32,901 nt of DNA from positions 1 to 32,901 of the forward strand of contig CALDEP010000493.1 of the NCBI GenBank assembly GCA_937942475.1, given 5' to 3'. Origin of the DNA: an uncultured Aureispira sp. GTDB lineage: Bacteria; Bacteroidota; Bacteroidia; Chitinophagales; Saprospiraceae. Numbering within the stretch: position 1 is the first letter of the stretch; the number at the start of each line of letters is the position of its first letter. Made by a program: the position numbers and the translations under genes. Under the pieces are notes generated by a model. It was given only the letters and a program-made list of their open reading frames with translations. It was not told the DNA's origin and ran no database searches. Of this stretch, positions 15,562-23,544 are shown in pieces.

Positions 15562-16392
15562 TCAATCCCTCCCCTTCAAAACAACAACCTCCTCCCCTTT
15601 CAACCAAGCCTCGACCAAGTCTGCATTCGTTGTAATTGGAACCAAAACAAAATTAGAAAAGCCCGTCAAAATATCAGAATCATTGGCATAATCAATCTCC
15701 ACTTGACCGCTTTTTCCATAGCTAGATTGAATAAAATAGCACTCTTGTTCTCGATAATAAATATAGCCCACGTGGCTATGTCCCAAACCAATAAAGTACA
15801 AACCCTCTTTACAATTCTTTTGAACTTCAGGGACAAAACCTTCAAAGCCCCCCGTTAAATCAATAGCGATAGGCGCCCCTTGTATTGCCAAACTTCGAGC
15901 TTCGGAAACAGGTCCTTGCTGTGCCAAACGATAGCGATTTAGATTAAACCCCACGTGTAATAAGGTGGTGGAAACAAAGTAGCTACAGCCAATTTCACCT
16001 TGATTGGGAATGGCAGAATAGCCATCAAAAGACCAAGTTGTTCCATACCAATGTGGAAATAAAGCATTGACTAATTGTTCTGTAATGTAAAGCCCTGCAC
16101 GTCTTCGAATTTTATCTTTTTCTTTGGTATTTTTTGCTGCTTTATAAGCGGCTTGCAAGCTCTTTTGCTTGGAGCGAATCGCTTGTTTTGTCGTGGTATA
16201 AGAAGGCGATTTCTTTAGTTTTGGAATCGGCAAATCGGTACTATCCTGCAAAACATAGGCTTGGTAAGTTGTTTTCCATTTTAGTTTAAATGGAGCATCA
16301 AGCGGCTGTTGTTGCAAATCGTAGACAAAGGTTCCTAAAGGAAATAAGGATAAAACTAGAGCAAGAAAGAGGTTCATTTTTGATAAGGTCAA
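15562..16392 (-). CDS. Putative secreted NlpC/P60-like cysteine peptidase or amidase
   Basis: The 276-residue product starts with a hydrophobic segment (MNLFLALVLSLFPLGTFVYD), either a signal peptide or an anchor; the ATG at 16377 is an alternative start. A Lys/Ala-rich helical stretch follows (residues 60-100). The second half shows GEIGCSYFVST with C136 at a helix start, GLGHSHVGYIYY with H205/H207, and a following FIQSSYGKSG strand. A Cys at a helix start, then His in an HVG(I/Y) strand, is the pattern of papain-like NlpC/P60 and related amidase folds. That assignment is inference from the motif pattern alone. The gene follows the RarA-C-like gene on the same strand after about 100 bases. 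Confidence 0.7.
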   Translation of the reverse strand: MTLSKMNLFLALVLSLFPLGTFVYDLQQQPLDAPFKLKWKTTYQAYVLQDSTDLPIPKLKKSPSYTTTKQAIRSKQKSLQAAYKAAKNTKEKDKIRRRAGLYITEQLVNALFPHWYGTTWSFDGYSAIPNQGEIGCSYFVSTTLLHVGFNLNRYRLAQQGPVSEARSLAIQGAPIAIDLTGGFEGFVPEVQKNCKEGLYFIGLGHSHVGYIYYREQECYFIQSSYGKSGQVEIDYANDSDILTGFSNFVLVPITTNADLVEAWLKGEEVVVLKGRD

Positions 16393-16494
16393 GTGATGTA
16401 ATACACTCTAAACGACAAAATGTGTTATTAGTTACTTTCAAGATCTCCCAAACGTCCAAAAAGGCTTTTTTTGATCACCTTTAGCCAACTTATT

Positions 16495-17808
16495 TTATTT
16501 CCAAAGCACTTGTTGTTGAATCCAAATCGGGCGCATCTTCTCAAAGATAAAAAAGCCGCTACAAGCTTGATAATCGTACTTCTTTTCCAAACTTAAAAAA
16601 TAGCGCTCCACTCCTTTTACATAAGGGTCCTCCCCTTTCCAATCCAAAGGAACATTTTTCAGCAAAGCACCTTCTTTGAAAAAATGACTCATTCTAGAAT
16701 GTTGCCCCGACTGTACAAAGTCTGCAAAGGTCTTGTAAGCGCCATGAGATTTAGCAATTTCTGCTGCGTTCCATTGATAGGTAGAAATCCGTTTCTTTTG
16801 CGCTTCTGTATGCAAATCTGCAATATTATGTGGTGCGTATTTAGCTAATTTTCCTCGATCGGTGTGCTTGTCTATCGCATAATCAGGAATTGAAAGTTGT
16901 CGTCGCTCCAATAGATCCGAGGCCTTATTATCATAAAGCGCTTGAAAAGCAAGTGGAATTTCGTCTATCGAAGGAATCAAGATCTTTTCATAACTTAATC
17001 GCTCTTGATTACAATACAACAAAACAGCAAAAGACAACATCAAATTGGGAGAACCTACCTTTCCCAAATACAGTTGAAATAAGATTTTTAATAGCGAAGA
17101 TAATTCTGTGGCTTCTTTTGCCAGTTCAAATAAAATGTACCAACTAAAAACAGCCATTTTTTTGCTCCACTTGCTGTCTATTTTCAAAGGTTTATGGAGT
17201 CCCAAATATTGCAACAACCAAGGCAAACGCTTTGTTTCTTCGGTCGATAGATTAATAATATTACAAAAATAATACGCATTTGTCGCATCTCCTTCCTCCA
17301 AACAAACCACCAATTGCAACAAAGCAGCTTCCACGTCTACTTCTTTCGCTTCTGCCTGTTCAAATAAATTAACACTAAACAAGTGCTGAATTTTTTCTTG
17401 CCAATCTTTATTGGCTTGCTTTTTTTTCCAAGTTTCAGTTGGTTTGGCTTGAAAATAATTGTAGAGCAATAAATTATCTACCACTCTATTTTTAGGCGCT
17501 TCTGATAAGGCATAAACAAGACGAATTGTAAGTTCTCTTGCTAAAACAGGATTCGTCGCATGTGCCTTGGTCCATTGTTCGTACAATGGGAAAATATCTA
17601 GGGCTAAAAAAGGCGCTGCTAGACCAATATCTTCTGCAATAATCGTCCACAAACGACTATAAAGAATGTGCTTGAAGCCTTGATTTAACTCTCCTGCCCA
17701 AAACAAGGCTTGCTGGGTATCACAACGTCGAATACTCTTTTGTAAGGCAGAAACAACGTCGTCAAATTTATATAAATTGGTGGTATGTAAATGTGCTGGC
17801 ATTTGCAC
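16495..17808 (-). CDS. Protein with stand-alone RarA/MgsA C-terminal-like domain
   Basis: The 437-residue protein opens with a segment (about residues 14-70) reading DVVSALQKSIRRCDTQQALF, then ILYSRLWTIIAEDIGLAAP. This strongly resembles the C-terminal clamp-loader-type domain of the replication-restart ATPase RarA/MgsA, but the AAA+ ATPase part that normally precedes it (Walker A and B) is entirely absent. The rest is helical, with a later DKHTDRGK and SRMSHFFKEGALLKN region (about 315-390) that I recall from phage and large-virus homologues. It is cytoplasmic and might act at stalled replication forks, but that is inference. The promoter should lie in the 301-base gap shared with the divergent nuclease gene. 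Confidence 0.75.
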   Translation of the reverse strand: MQMPAHLHTTNLYKFDDVVSALQKSIRRCDTQQALFWAGELNQGFKHILYSRLWTIIAEDIGLAAPFLALDIFPLYEQWTKAHATNPVLARELTIRLVYALSEAPKNRVVDNLLLYNYFQAKPTETWKKKQANKDWQEKIQHLFSVNLFEQAEAKEVDVEAALLQLVVCLEEGDATNAYYFCNIINLSTEETKRLPWLLQYLGLHKPLKIDSKWSKKMAVFSWYILFELAKEATELSSLLKILFQLYLGKVGSPNLMLSFAVLLYCNQERLSYEKILIPSIDEIPLAFQALYDNKASDLLERRQLSIPDYAIDKHTDRGKLAKYAPHNIADLHTEAQKKRISTYQWNAAEIAKSHGAYKTFADFVQSGQHSRMSHFFKEGALLKNVPLDWKGEDPYVKGVERYFLSLEKKYDYQACSGFFIFEKMRPIWIQQQVLWK

Positions 17809-18109
17809 AAGATAAGAATAGGTTCTTTATTAAAAAAATTCCTAGAATATCTTTATCTTTTGGAACTTTTTAAGGTATAAATACTGTTAAAAGTAAACAC
17901 CTAAACCTCTTAAATTCAATCGTTTTAATAAAAAATGGGGCATTTTTTTGTCAATTAACACTAAAAAGAACATTTTTTCAAAAAACAGGGAACTATCTAT
18001 AACCAATAGGTATTGAACGAATTAGACTTATACGAGCAAAGGTTTTTATTGTAATAATTCTTAAATCAAATCCATCAAATAATCAACTCTTTGCTCAAGC
18101 AAGTATAAC
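17809..18109. other. Divergent promoter region
   Basis: AT-rich gap between the minus-strand RarA-C-like gene and the plus-strand nuclease gene. It must hold both promoters, but I found no convincing -33/-7 pair and no strong hairpin. Confidence 0.4.
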
Positions 18110-18592
18110 ATGATTCTAAGTTTCGAGGAAATAGCCAACTGGCAAGTATTTGAAGATTTAGTTGCCGCCTATTTTAAATACATACAGGAAGATAGTAGCA
18201 ACAACATCACTGAAGTACGGGTAGAACCTTCGGGCGAAGGAACAGATGGTGGTCGTGACATACTCGTTACTTTTCGAGTTTCGGATTCTATTGACATTTT
18301 TGAGCGTAAGTGGGTGATTCAATGTAAGTTTTACACCAATTCGCTGTCCAAGAGAGACCTTGCTACGGTTAATATTCCGAGTTTGATTCATGAATATGGT
18401 GCCGATGGTTATTTGTTGGTCTGTAAGAATGGCGTTACTTCTAATGTGAGTAATATGTTTGAAAATTTCCGACGCAAATGTCGTTTAAAATATACCTACG
18501 AAATTTGGACTGGATCTGATTTTTTACGTAGAATTCGTCTGAATGATGAAATTTTGGCAGAGTTTTTTCCTGCTTATTATAAAAGCTTATAA
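18110..18592 (+). CDS. Mrr-like PD-(D/E)XK restriction endonuclease domain protein
   Basis: This small 160-residue protein consists only of a restriction-endonuclease fold. The motifs are an N-terminal helix with FEDLVAAYF (E15), then GEGTDGGRDI with the catalytic Asp at D50, and WVIQCKFY with the Q71-x-K73 pair, followed by a helix and the strand GYLLVCKNG. This is the order seen in Mrr-type type IV enzymes, which cut modified DNA, but the usual winged-helix recognition domain is missing. It may be a minimal defence nuclease or need a partner. MITE copy B and then a TIR-like gene follow on the same strand. Confidence 0.85.
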   Translation: MILSFEEIANWQVFEDLVAAYFKYIQEDSSNNITEVRVEPSGEGTDGGRDILVTFRVSDSIDIFERKWVIQCKFYTNSLSKRDLATVNIPSLIHEYGADGYLLVCKNGVTSNVSNMFENFRRKCRLKYTYEIWTGSDFLRRIRLNDEILAEFFPAYYKSL

Positions 18593-18656
18593 AAAAAAGT
18601 TTGTTTTTGAGAAACAATTTCATTCTCTATGACGTAGCATTAAGGCTAAACATTTT

Positions 18657-18855
18657 CGTTCTTTGACAAATCGTGTGATAAGATTCTAAACGGCACCTTT
18701 ATTAAACTATATGAGTCCTAAGTTTTAAGTAGAAAGTTGTCTATTTTATTTTAATAATAAATGGCTTACGACTTTCTATTTAGAACTTATATCTTGATTC
18801 ATTACTAAATAGAGTAACCTATATTTTAAAACTGTACACGATTTGTCAAAGAACC
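18657..18855. mobile_element. MITE-like palindromic element, copy B
   Basis: This 199-bp element has 19-bp perfect terminal inverted repeats, GTTCTTTGACAAATCGTGT (18658-18676 with 18836-18854). It is flanked on both sides by AACATTTT (18649-18656 and 18856-18863), an 8-bp target-site duplication. Its centre repeats the AAGTTTTAAGTAGAAAGT arms of copy A in a more decayed form. It has no coding capacity. It separates the nuclease gene from the TIR-like gene. Confidence 0.88.
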
Positions 18856-18911
18856 AACATTTTTTTAAGAATAAGCTTTAAAAAAAATATTTCCGAATAA
18901 AAATAAAGTAC

Positions 18912-19394
18912 ATGAAAGCCTATATTTCTCCATCCGTACCAGATGACGAACAAAATATATTGAGTGCGCTCTCTAAAAGAATTAGCAGAAATGGCATTAC
19001 GCCAACATCTGGTTACCATAAATTTGGACAAAATAATAGCGAACTTGCTTTTTACGAGATTAGTAAAGCCAATCTTTTCATTGGTGTTATTATGGGCAAT
19101 AGTTCTGAAATGGAGCGCGTATATAATGAATGGCAATTTGCCTTAAAATCAGAAACGCCTGCGCTGTTATTAATTGAAGATACTGTTGATACGCATGGCT
19201 TTCCATTGATTAAGAAAGACCCTGATGTCATCCGCTTTAACAGATCCTCTAAAATGAATTTGAATAAAACCATTCAAATGGTGCGCGCCAAAAGCGATGC
19301 AGCAAGCAATCGAGTTGAAAATGCTCCTTTTGTGAGAGAAGCTGCCTGGTTTATTGGTGGTCCTGTTGCCATTACACTTCTTAATATTCTGTAA
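18912..19394 (+). CDS. TIR-like domain protein with C-terminal membrane helix
   Basis: The 160-residue protein starts KAYISPSVPDDEQNILSALSK, continues with the segment ELAFYEISKANLFIGVI (about 44-60) and SSEMERVYNEWQFALK (about 64-79, E73 as a possible catalytic Glu), then the strand PALLLIEDT. This alternation of strands and helices fits a TIR-like or nucleoside deoxyribosyltransferase-like fold, both of which can bind or cleave nucleotides such as NAD. The last 17 residues (AAWFIGGPVAITLLNIL) form a membrane helix. Its position after an Mrr-like nuclease suggests a defence role. This is fold-level inference, not a firm family call. Confidence 0.6.
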   Translation: MKAYISPSVPDDEQNILSALSKRISRNGITPTSGYHKFGQNNSELAFYEISKANLFIGVIMGNSSEMERVYNEWQFALKSETPALLLIEDTVDTHGFPLIKKDPDVIRFNRSSKMNLNKTIQMVRAKSDAASNRVENAPFVREAAWFIGGPVAITLLNIL

Positions 19395-19425
19395 TCCTAG
19401 TCTTAATCTACTAGGATTACAGAAT
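19386..19425. terminator. Terminator overlapping the end of the TIR-like gene
   Basis: A 16-bp perfect stem (ATTCTGTAATCCTAGT with ACTAGGATTACAGAAT) around 8 bases, followed by CCTATTTTAT. The stop codon lies inside the left arm. Downstream, 19426-19747 holds two more small hairpins (19471-19499 and 19508-19523) and an AT-rich leader, but no gene. Confidence 0.8.
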
Positions 19426-19747
19426 CCTATTTTATCGCTTCTAAATTAGCTTCTAAAACTAAAATCCCCCCTATTTCTTTCTCTCTAAACAAGAAATAGC
19501 CAAAGCCTGTCGTTATTACGACAATGACTGTACTTCTCTAGTTTCTAGCATCATTTTTGCTTATTATAAAACACAGTACAACACAATATTTCCAAGAAAA
19601 AAAACAAATTCGATAGATTGTTTGTATATTAAAATTTATAGGCTCATTTTTGAAATAAAGTTATTTTGAATTGACTCTTTTACAATACTCTAGAATTGAC
19701 ATTTGATTCTACAACAATCTATAAAACCTCCTAAAGAATATAAGCTT

Positions 19748-21157
19748 ATGCGCATTCAATTGGCTTTTACCCTGTTACTATCACTCCTAAGTACCTCCTT
19801 ATTTGCTCAAGAAAAAGGTTGTGTGGAAGGAAACTGTGAAAACGGTTGGGGTATTTATGAATATTATGTTGGAGATGTTTATCAAGGGCGTTATGAAGGA
19901 AATTTCCTAGAAGCGGTTCGTACAGGTAAAGGAAAGTTCATTTATGCGAATGGAGATAAATATGAAGGCAATTGGGCGGATGGAAAGCCAAATGGTTTAG
20001 GTGCTCGTATTGCGAAAAATGGAAAGATGAAAGTCGGAACCTGGCAAGATGGAAAATTAATAGCCCGCCAAAAAGAAGAAATTAGCAGAGATTGTTTAGT
20101 TGGTAATTGTAAAGAAGGGTACGGCAAATCAAAAGATAGTCGTGGCGATGTTTACAATGGAGAATTTTCCAAAGGCGAGTACAGTGGATTTGGCGAAATG
20201 CGTTATAATAATGGAGATCGCTACAAAGGTATTTGGGAAAATGGATTGCAACATGGTCAAGGTTCTTATTACTTTAATAATGGTCATGTTAACACGGGGA
20301 GATTTGCAAATGGCGAATACACGCATAATAAAATGAAAATTTGGGCAGTTGTTGTTGGTGTGGCAGATTATCAGCATTTTCAAAAGCTAAGTTATACCAC
20401 TAGAGATGCACAACGTGTTTATGCCTTTTTTAGAAGTATAGAAGGTGGTGCTGTTCCTGAGGATCAAATCGAGCTTTTATTAGACAAAGATGCGACCGCA
20501 TTTAATATTATGAATACAGCTGCTGACCTTTATGAGCAAGCAGATAGTAATGATTTAATTATTTTCTACTTTGCAGGACATGGAAAAAATGGGGCGTTCC
20601 TACCCTACGATTATGATGGAGCGAACTCTAATTTACTTTATCATGGTTTGGTGAATTCTTTACTAAAAGACAGCCCTGCAAAATATAAGCTTTGTGCTGT
20701 TGATGCTTGTCACTCTGGAAGTTTTGATATGAATACCGTTATTTCTTATCAAGATTATTTAGAAAATTACAATACAGAAGGAGAAGCGATGGGAAATCCA
20801 TTGGCAAAAACTCGCTCTAGTAAAAATGTTCGGGAACGAATCAAAGACTACTACAAGAGTTTTGATGGTGTCAAGGGTGGTTTAGCTGTTATTATGTCTT
20901 CTGCCTCAGAAGAAATATCTTTAGAAGCCAACAAATTGCAACAAGGTGTCTTCAGTTATTACTTTATACAAGCCATGAAAGGCGCTGCCAACAAAGCTGA
21001 TGATCTTGGAAAAAAGGATAATGTAATTGATGTTCAAGAGTTGTATAAATTCATCTCAAAAAATGTTCGCAACTTCACTTATGGTTTCCAACATCCATTG
21101 ATTTATGGCGAATATGATCAACATATGCCTGTCGGCTTATTAAAACGCAAACAATAA
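19748..21157 (+). CDS. Exported MORN-repeat protein with caspase-like domain
   Basis: I start the gene at the ATG at 19748, directly before a good signal peptide (MRIQLAFTLLLSLLSTSLFAQ); a longer TTG reading at 19703 would bury it. The 469-residue product has MORN repeats between about residues 25 and 205, with units of the type GDKYEGNWADGKPNGLG and GDRYKGIWENGLQHGQG. A caspase p20 domain (about 210-400) follows, with the catalytic His in FYFAGHGKNG (H278) and Cys in AVDACHSGS (C321). The remainder holds the small-subunit-like part. It is predicted to act outside the cytoplasm, unlike the caspase at 1-1370. MORN units may bind membrane or partners. Function and target are unknown. Confidence 0.92.
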   Translation: MRIQLAFTLLLSLLSTSLFAQEKGCVEGNCENGWGIYEYYVGDVYQGRYEGNFLEAVRTGKGKFIYANGDKYEGNWADGKPNGLGARIAKNGKMKVGTWQDGKLIARQKEEISRDCLVGNCKEGYGKSKDSRGDVYNGEFSKGEYSGFGEMRYNNGDRYKGIWENGLQHGQGSYYFNNGHVNTGRFANGEYTHNKMKIWAVVVGVADYQHFQKLSYTTRDAQRVYAFFRSIEGGAVPEDQIELLLDKDATAFNIMNTAADLYEQADSNDLIIFYFAGHGKNGAFLPYDYDGANSNLLYHGLVNSLLKDSPAKYKLCAVDACHSGSFDMNTVISYQDYLENYNTEGEAMGNPLAKTRSSKNVRERIKDYYKSFDGVKGGLAVIMSSASEEISLEANKLQQGVFSYYFIQAMKGAANKADDLGKKDNVIDVQELYKFISKNVRNFTYGFQHPLIYGEYDQHMPVGLLKRKQ

Positions 21158-21186
21158 TCAAAGCTTAAATTTGCTGAATTTATAAA

Positions 21187-21222
21187 AGAAGCCTCTTTAT
21201 TCCTAGGAATAAAGAGGCTTCT
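21187..21222. terminator. Strong terminator after the MORN-caspase gene
   Basis: A 17-bp perfect stem (21187-21203 with 21206-21222) with a 2-base centre, followed by T-rich sequence. The rest of the gap to 21484 is AT-rich and holds no feature I can support. Confidence 0.9.
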
Positions 21223-21484
21223 ATATACTCCCTCTTTTCTTTCTTTTTTAGTATTTTTTTTTGTATACTTACAATACTAAATACTCCATTATATAGTTTT
21301 TTAACATTTTATCAGTTCTGCCCTTTTATAAACTTGTTTCAGATCATTTACATTTGATGAGCAAATGGGCTATTTTGCATTGATGTCAAATGGTAAGTTT
21401 TTCTTTGACAACGTTATCCATGTTAAAAGTGTTTGACTGACTTTTGTTAGAAAATATTTGAAAACAATTAAATTGAAACTAATT

Positions 21485-22042
21485 ATGTCAATTCTAATCG
21501 AAAGAGCTTCTTCTGAGGTTAGAGCCAAGTTCTTTCACAAGAACCGGTTTGCTCTAGCTCGACTCTTAGATGATTTAGCTGAACCAGCTAAAAAACCTAA
21601 GCGGAAAAAGAAGTCAGAAACGAAAGCGAAGGTAAAGGCAAAACCTAAAGCAAAGGCGAAAGCCAAAGCGAAGGAAAAACCTAAAGCCAAAGCTAAAGAG
21701 AAGGCTAAGCCTAAAGCAAAGCCAAAAGAAACTCCAAAAATCGAAGAAAAAAAACCTAGTACGGAAGAACTTGTAGTGGATACAATCGCAGAAGTTGTTG
21801 TACAAGAGGTTCCTTCTACAGATGCTCCGGCACCTACAGATACGCCTAATGATTTAACAGAAATCAATGGTTTAGGTACAAAGATGGTTGGAAGTCTTAA
21901 CTCTGTAGGGATTACTACATTTGAGCAATTAGCCAATTTAACTAAAAAGGAGATTGCTAAATTAGGTAAATCTATTAGAGGGTTTGCTGCTGCTTACGAA
22001 AGAAAAGATTTCAAAAAGCAAGCACAAGAACTTAACAAGTAA
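21485..22042 (+). CDS. Histone-H1-like Lys/Ala-rich protein with helix-hairpin-helix C-terminus
   Basis: The ATG at 21485 gives 185 residues. A short N-terminal part (MSILIERASSE) is followed by a long tract built from repeated KAKAK and KAKPK units (about residues 33-92), strongly basic and like bacterial histone-H1-type proteins. An acidic, Pro/Thr-rich linker (95-125) comes next. The end (about 125-175) reads LTEINGLGTKMVGSLNSVGI with ANLTKKEIAKL, a helix-hairpin-helix fold that usually contacts DNA. It is probably nucleoid-associated and cytoplasmic. The repeated tract could vary in length between strains. A terminator follows the stop codon closely. Confidence 0.82.
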   Translation: MSILIERASSEVRAKFFHKNRFALARLLDDLAEPAKKPKRKKKSETKAKVKAKPKAKAKAKAKEKPKAKAKEKAKPKAKPKETPKIEEKKPSTEELVVDTIAEVVVQEVPSTDAPAPTDTPNDLTEINGLGTKMVGSLNSVGITTFEQLANLTKKEIAKLGKSIRGFAAAYERKDFKKQAQELNK

Positions 22043-22063
22043 GCTCTAAAGAAATACAATTAA

Positions 22064-22099
22064 GGTAATGTCATTGGGCTTGACATTACCTTTTTTTTT
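22064..22099 (+). terminator. Intrinsic terminator of the H1-like gene
   Basis: GGTAATGTCA (22064-22073) pairs perfectly with TGACATTACC (22081-22090), followed by nine T. The ATG inside its left arm at 22068 is in frame with the KDO transferase gene but is unlikely to be the real start. Confidence 0.93.
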
Positions 22100-22136
22100 G
22101 TTTATAACGCTCTATTCTTATACTCTTGCTACTCTA

Positions 22137-23381
22137 ATGTCTAAATTTCTATACACCATTGCTGTTTTTACTTACACCTTGTTCATTCATTTGGCGGCTC
22201 TAATGGGCAATCAAAAAGCTCAAAAATGGAAACATGGTCGTCAAGATATTTTCAAGAAACTAAGCAAGGCTTTTGCTAATAATTCAGCTCCTGTACTTTG
22301 GATACATTGTGCTTCTTTGGGCGAATTTGAACAAGGTCGTCCTGTTATAGAAGCTCTAAAATCAAAAAACAAGCACCTAAAAGTACTCTTAACCTTCTTC
22401 TCTCCTTCTGGCTATGAGGTGCGCCAAAACTACATCCACGCAGATTGGGTGTTCTATCTTCCTGCTGATTCTAAAAAGAATGCGGCTCGATTTATTTCCA
22501 TCGTCAAGCCTCAACAAGTCATTTTTGTTAAGTATGAATTTTGGTATTATTACCTAAGCACTTTGCAAGCGCAAAAAATTCCTACTTATTTAATTTCAGC
22601 CGTTTTTCGCTCTAATCAAGTATTTTTTAAATGGTATGGTGGTCTTTTTCGTAACATGTTATTTTGTTTTGAGGCTATTTTTGTGCAAAATAAAACGTCG
22701 TTTGCCTTGATCCAACAGCTCAATTATTCAGCCCTTCATTTGGCTGGCGACACTCGCTTAGATCGAGTGTTACAAGTAAAAAATCAAGTACAAAAAATTC
22801 CAATTTTAGATGCCTTCTGTACCAGTACTTACACGATCGTAGCAGGAAGTTCTTGGTTACCCGACGAGGCTATTTTAGCCGATGTCTTCAAAGCCTTTCC
22901 CAAAAGTAAATTAATTATTGCCCCCCATCAAATTGATGAAAAGCATTTACAGGAGATCGAAAAAACCTTTGATTTCACAAGTACCATTCGATATTCCAAG
23001 GCTCTAGAGACCAACTCCTTGTCAAGTATTTCTGTTTTGTTAATTGATAATATTGGAATGCTCAATTCTATTTATGCTTATGCAAATGCTGCTTATATTG
23101 GAGGTGGATTTGGTGCTGGGATACACAATATTCTAGAAGCAGCTGTTTTTGAGATTCCTGTCTTTTTTGGTCCCAATCATCATAAATTTCAAGAAGCAAG
23201 CGATTTAATTGCCGAAGGAGTTGCCTTTGAGATCAACCACTCTCAAGAGATTATCAAACAAATTCAAACCTTTCAAGAAACAGAAATGGCTGCTGTTGTA
23301 CAACAAAATGCCCATTTATATTTTCAAAAGCACCGTGGAGCAAGTTCGATGATTACAGAACATTTAAAGCTAAAAAATTAG
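22137..23381 (+). CDS. waaA: 3-deoxy-D-manno-octulosonic acid (KDO) transferase
   Basis: The enzyme transfers KDO from CMP-KDO to lipid A precursor at the inner face of the cytoplasmic membrane, the first step of lipopolysaccharide core synthesis. I use the ATG at 22137 (414 residues), since the upstream in-frame ATG at 22068 lies in a terminator stem. A single N-terminal anchor helix (residues 4-23) is followed by WIHCASLGEFEQGRPVI with the catalytic Glu (E63), then a GT-B fold. The second half contains the IAGSSWLPDE motif and the nucleotide-binding AYIGGGFGAGIHNILEAA and PVFFGPNH segments. Length and order are typical. It is a single-gene unit. Confidence 0.95.
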   Translation: MSKFLYTIAVFTYTLFIHLAALMGNQKAQKWKHGRQDIFKKLSKAFANNSAPVLWIHCASLGEFEQGRPVIEALKSKNKHLKVLLTFFSPSGYEVRQNYIHADWVFYLPADSKKNAARFISIVKPQQVIFVKYEFWYYYLSTLQAQKIPTYLISAVFRSNQVFFKWYGGLFRNMLFCFEAIFVQNKTSFALIQQLNYSALHLAGDTRLDRVLQVKNQVQKIPILDAFCTSTYTIVAGSSWLPDEAILADVFKAFPKSKLIIAPHQIDEKHLQEIEKTFDFTSTIRYSKALETNSLSSISVLLIDNIGMLNSIYAYANAAYIGGGFGAGIHNILEAAVFEIPVFFGPNHHKFQEASDLIAEGVAFEINHSQEIIKQIQTFQETEMAAVVQQNAHLYFQKHRGASSMITEHLKLKN

Positions 23382-23544
23382 TAAAAACAATAGAATTATA
23401 CCCTTGCTAATTTCCATCAAACCAATATAAAGCCTACATTTGCTCCCAAATACAACAGGAAAAACACCTCTATATCATACTAATCTTAGATCAAGATTCG
23501 TTACTATACAACGATTCTAATTCTATAGAAAAACACAACCTACT

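Noticed and set aside
19703-19747. TTG start for the MORN-caspase gene
   Set aside because: It would place 15 residues before an excellent signal peptide that starts at the ATG at 19748.
21535-21936. Minus-strand open frame of 133 codons rich in Phe, Ala and Gly
   Set aside because: It is the antisense of the Lys/Ala repeat tract, which explains its composition.
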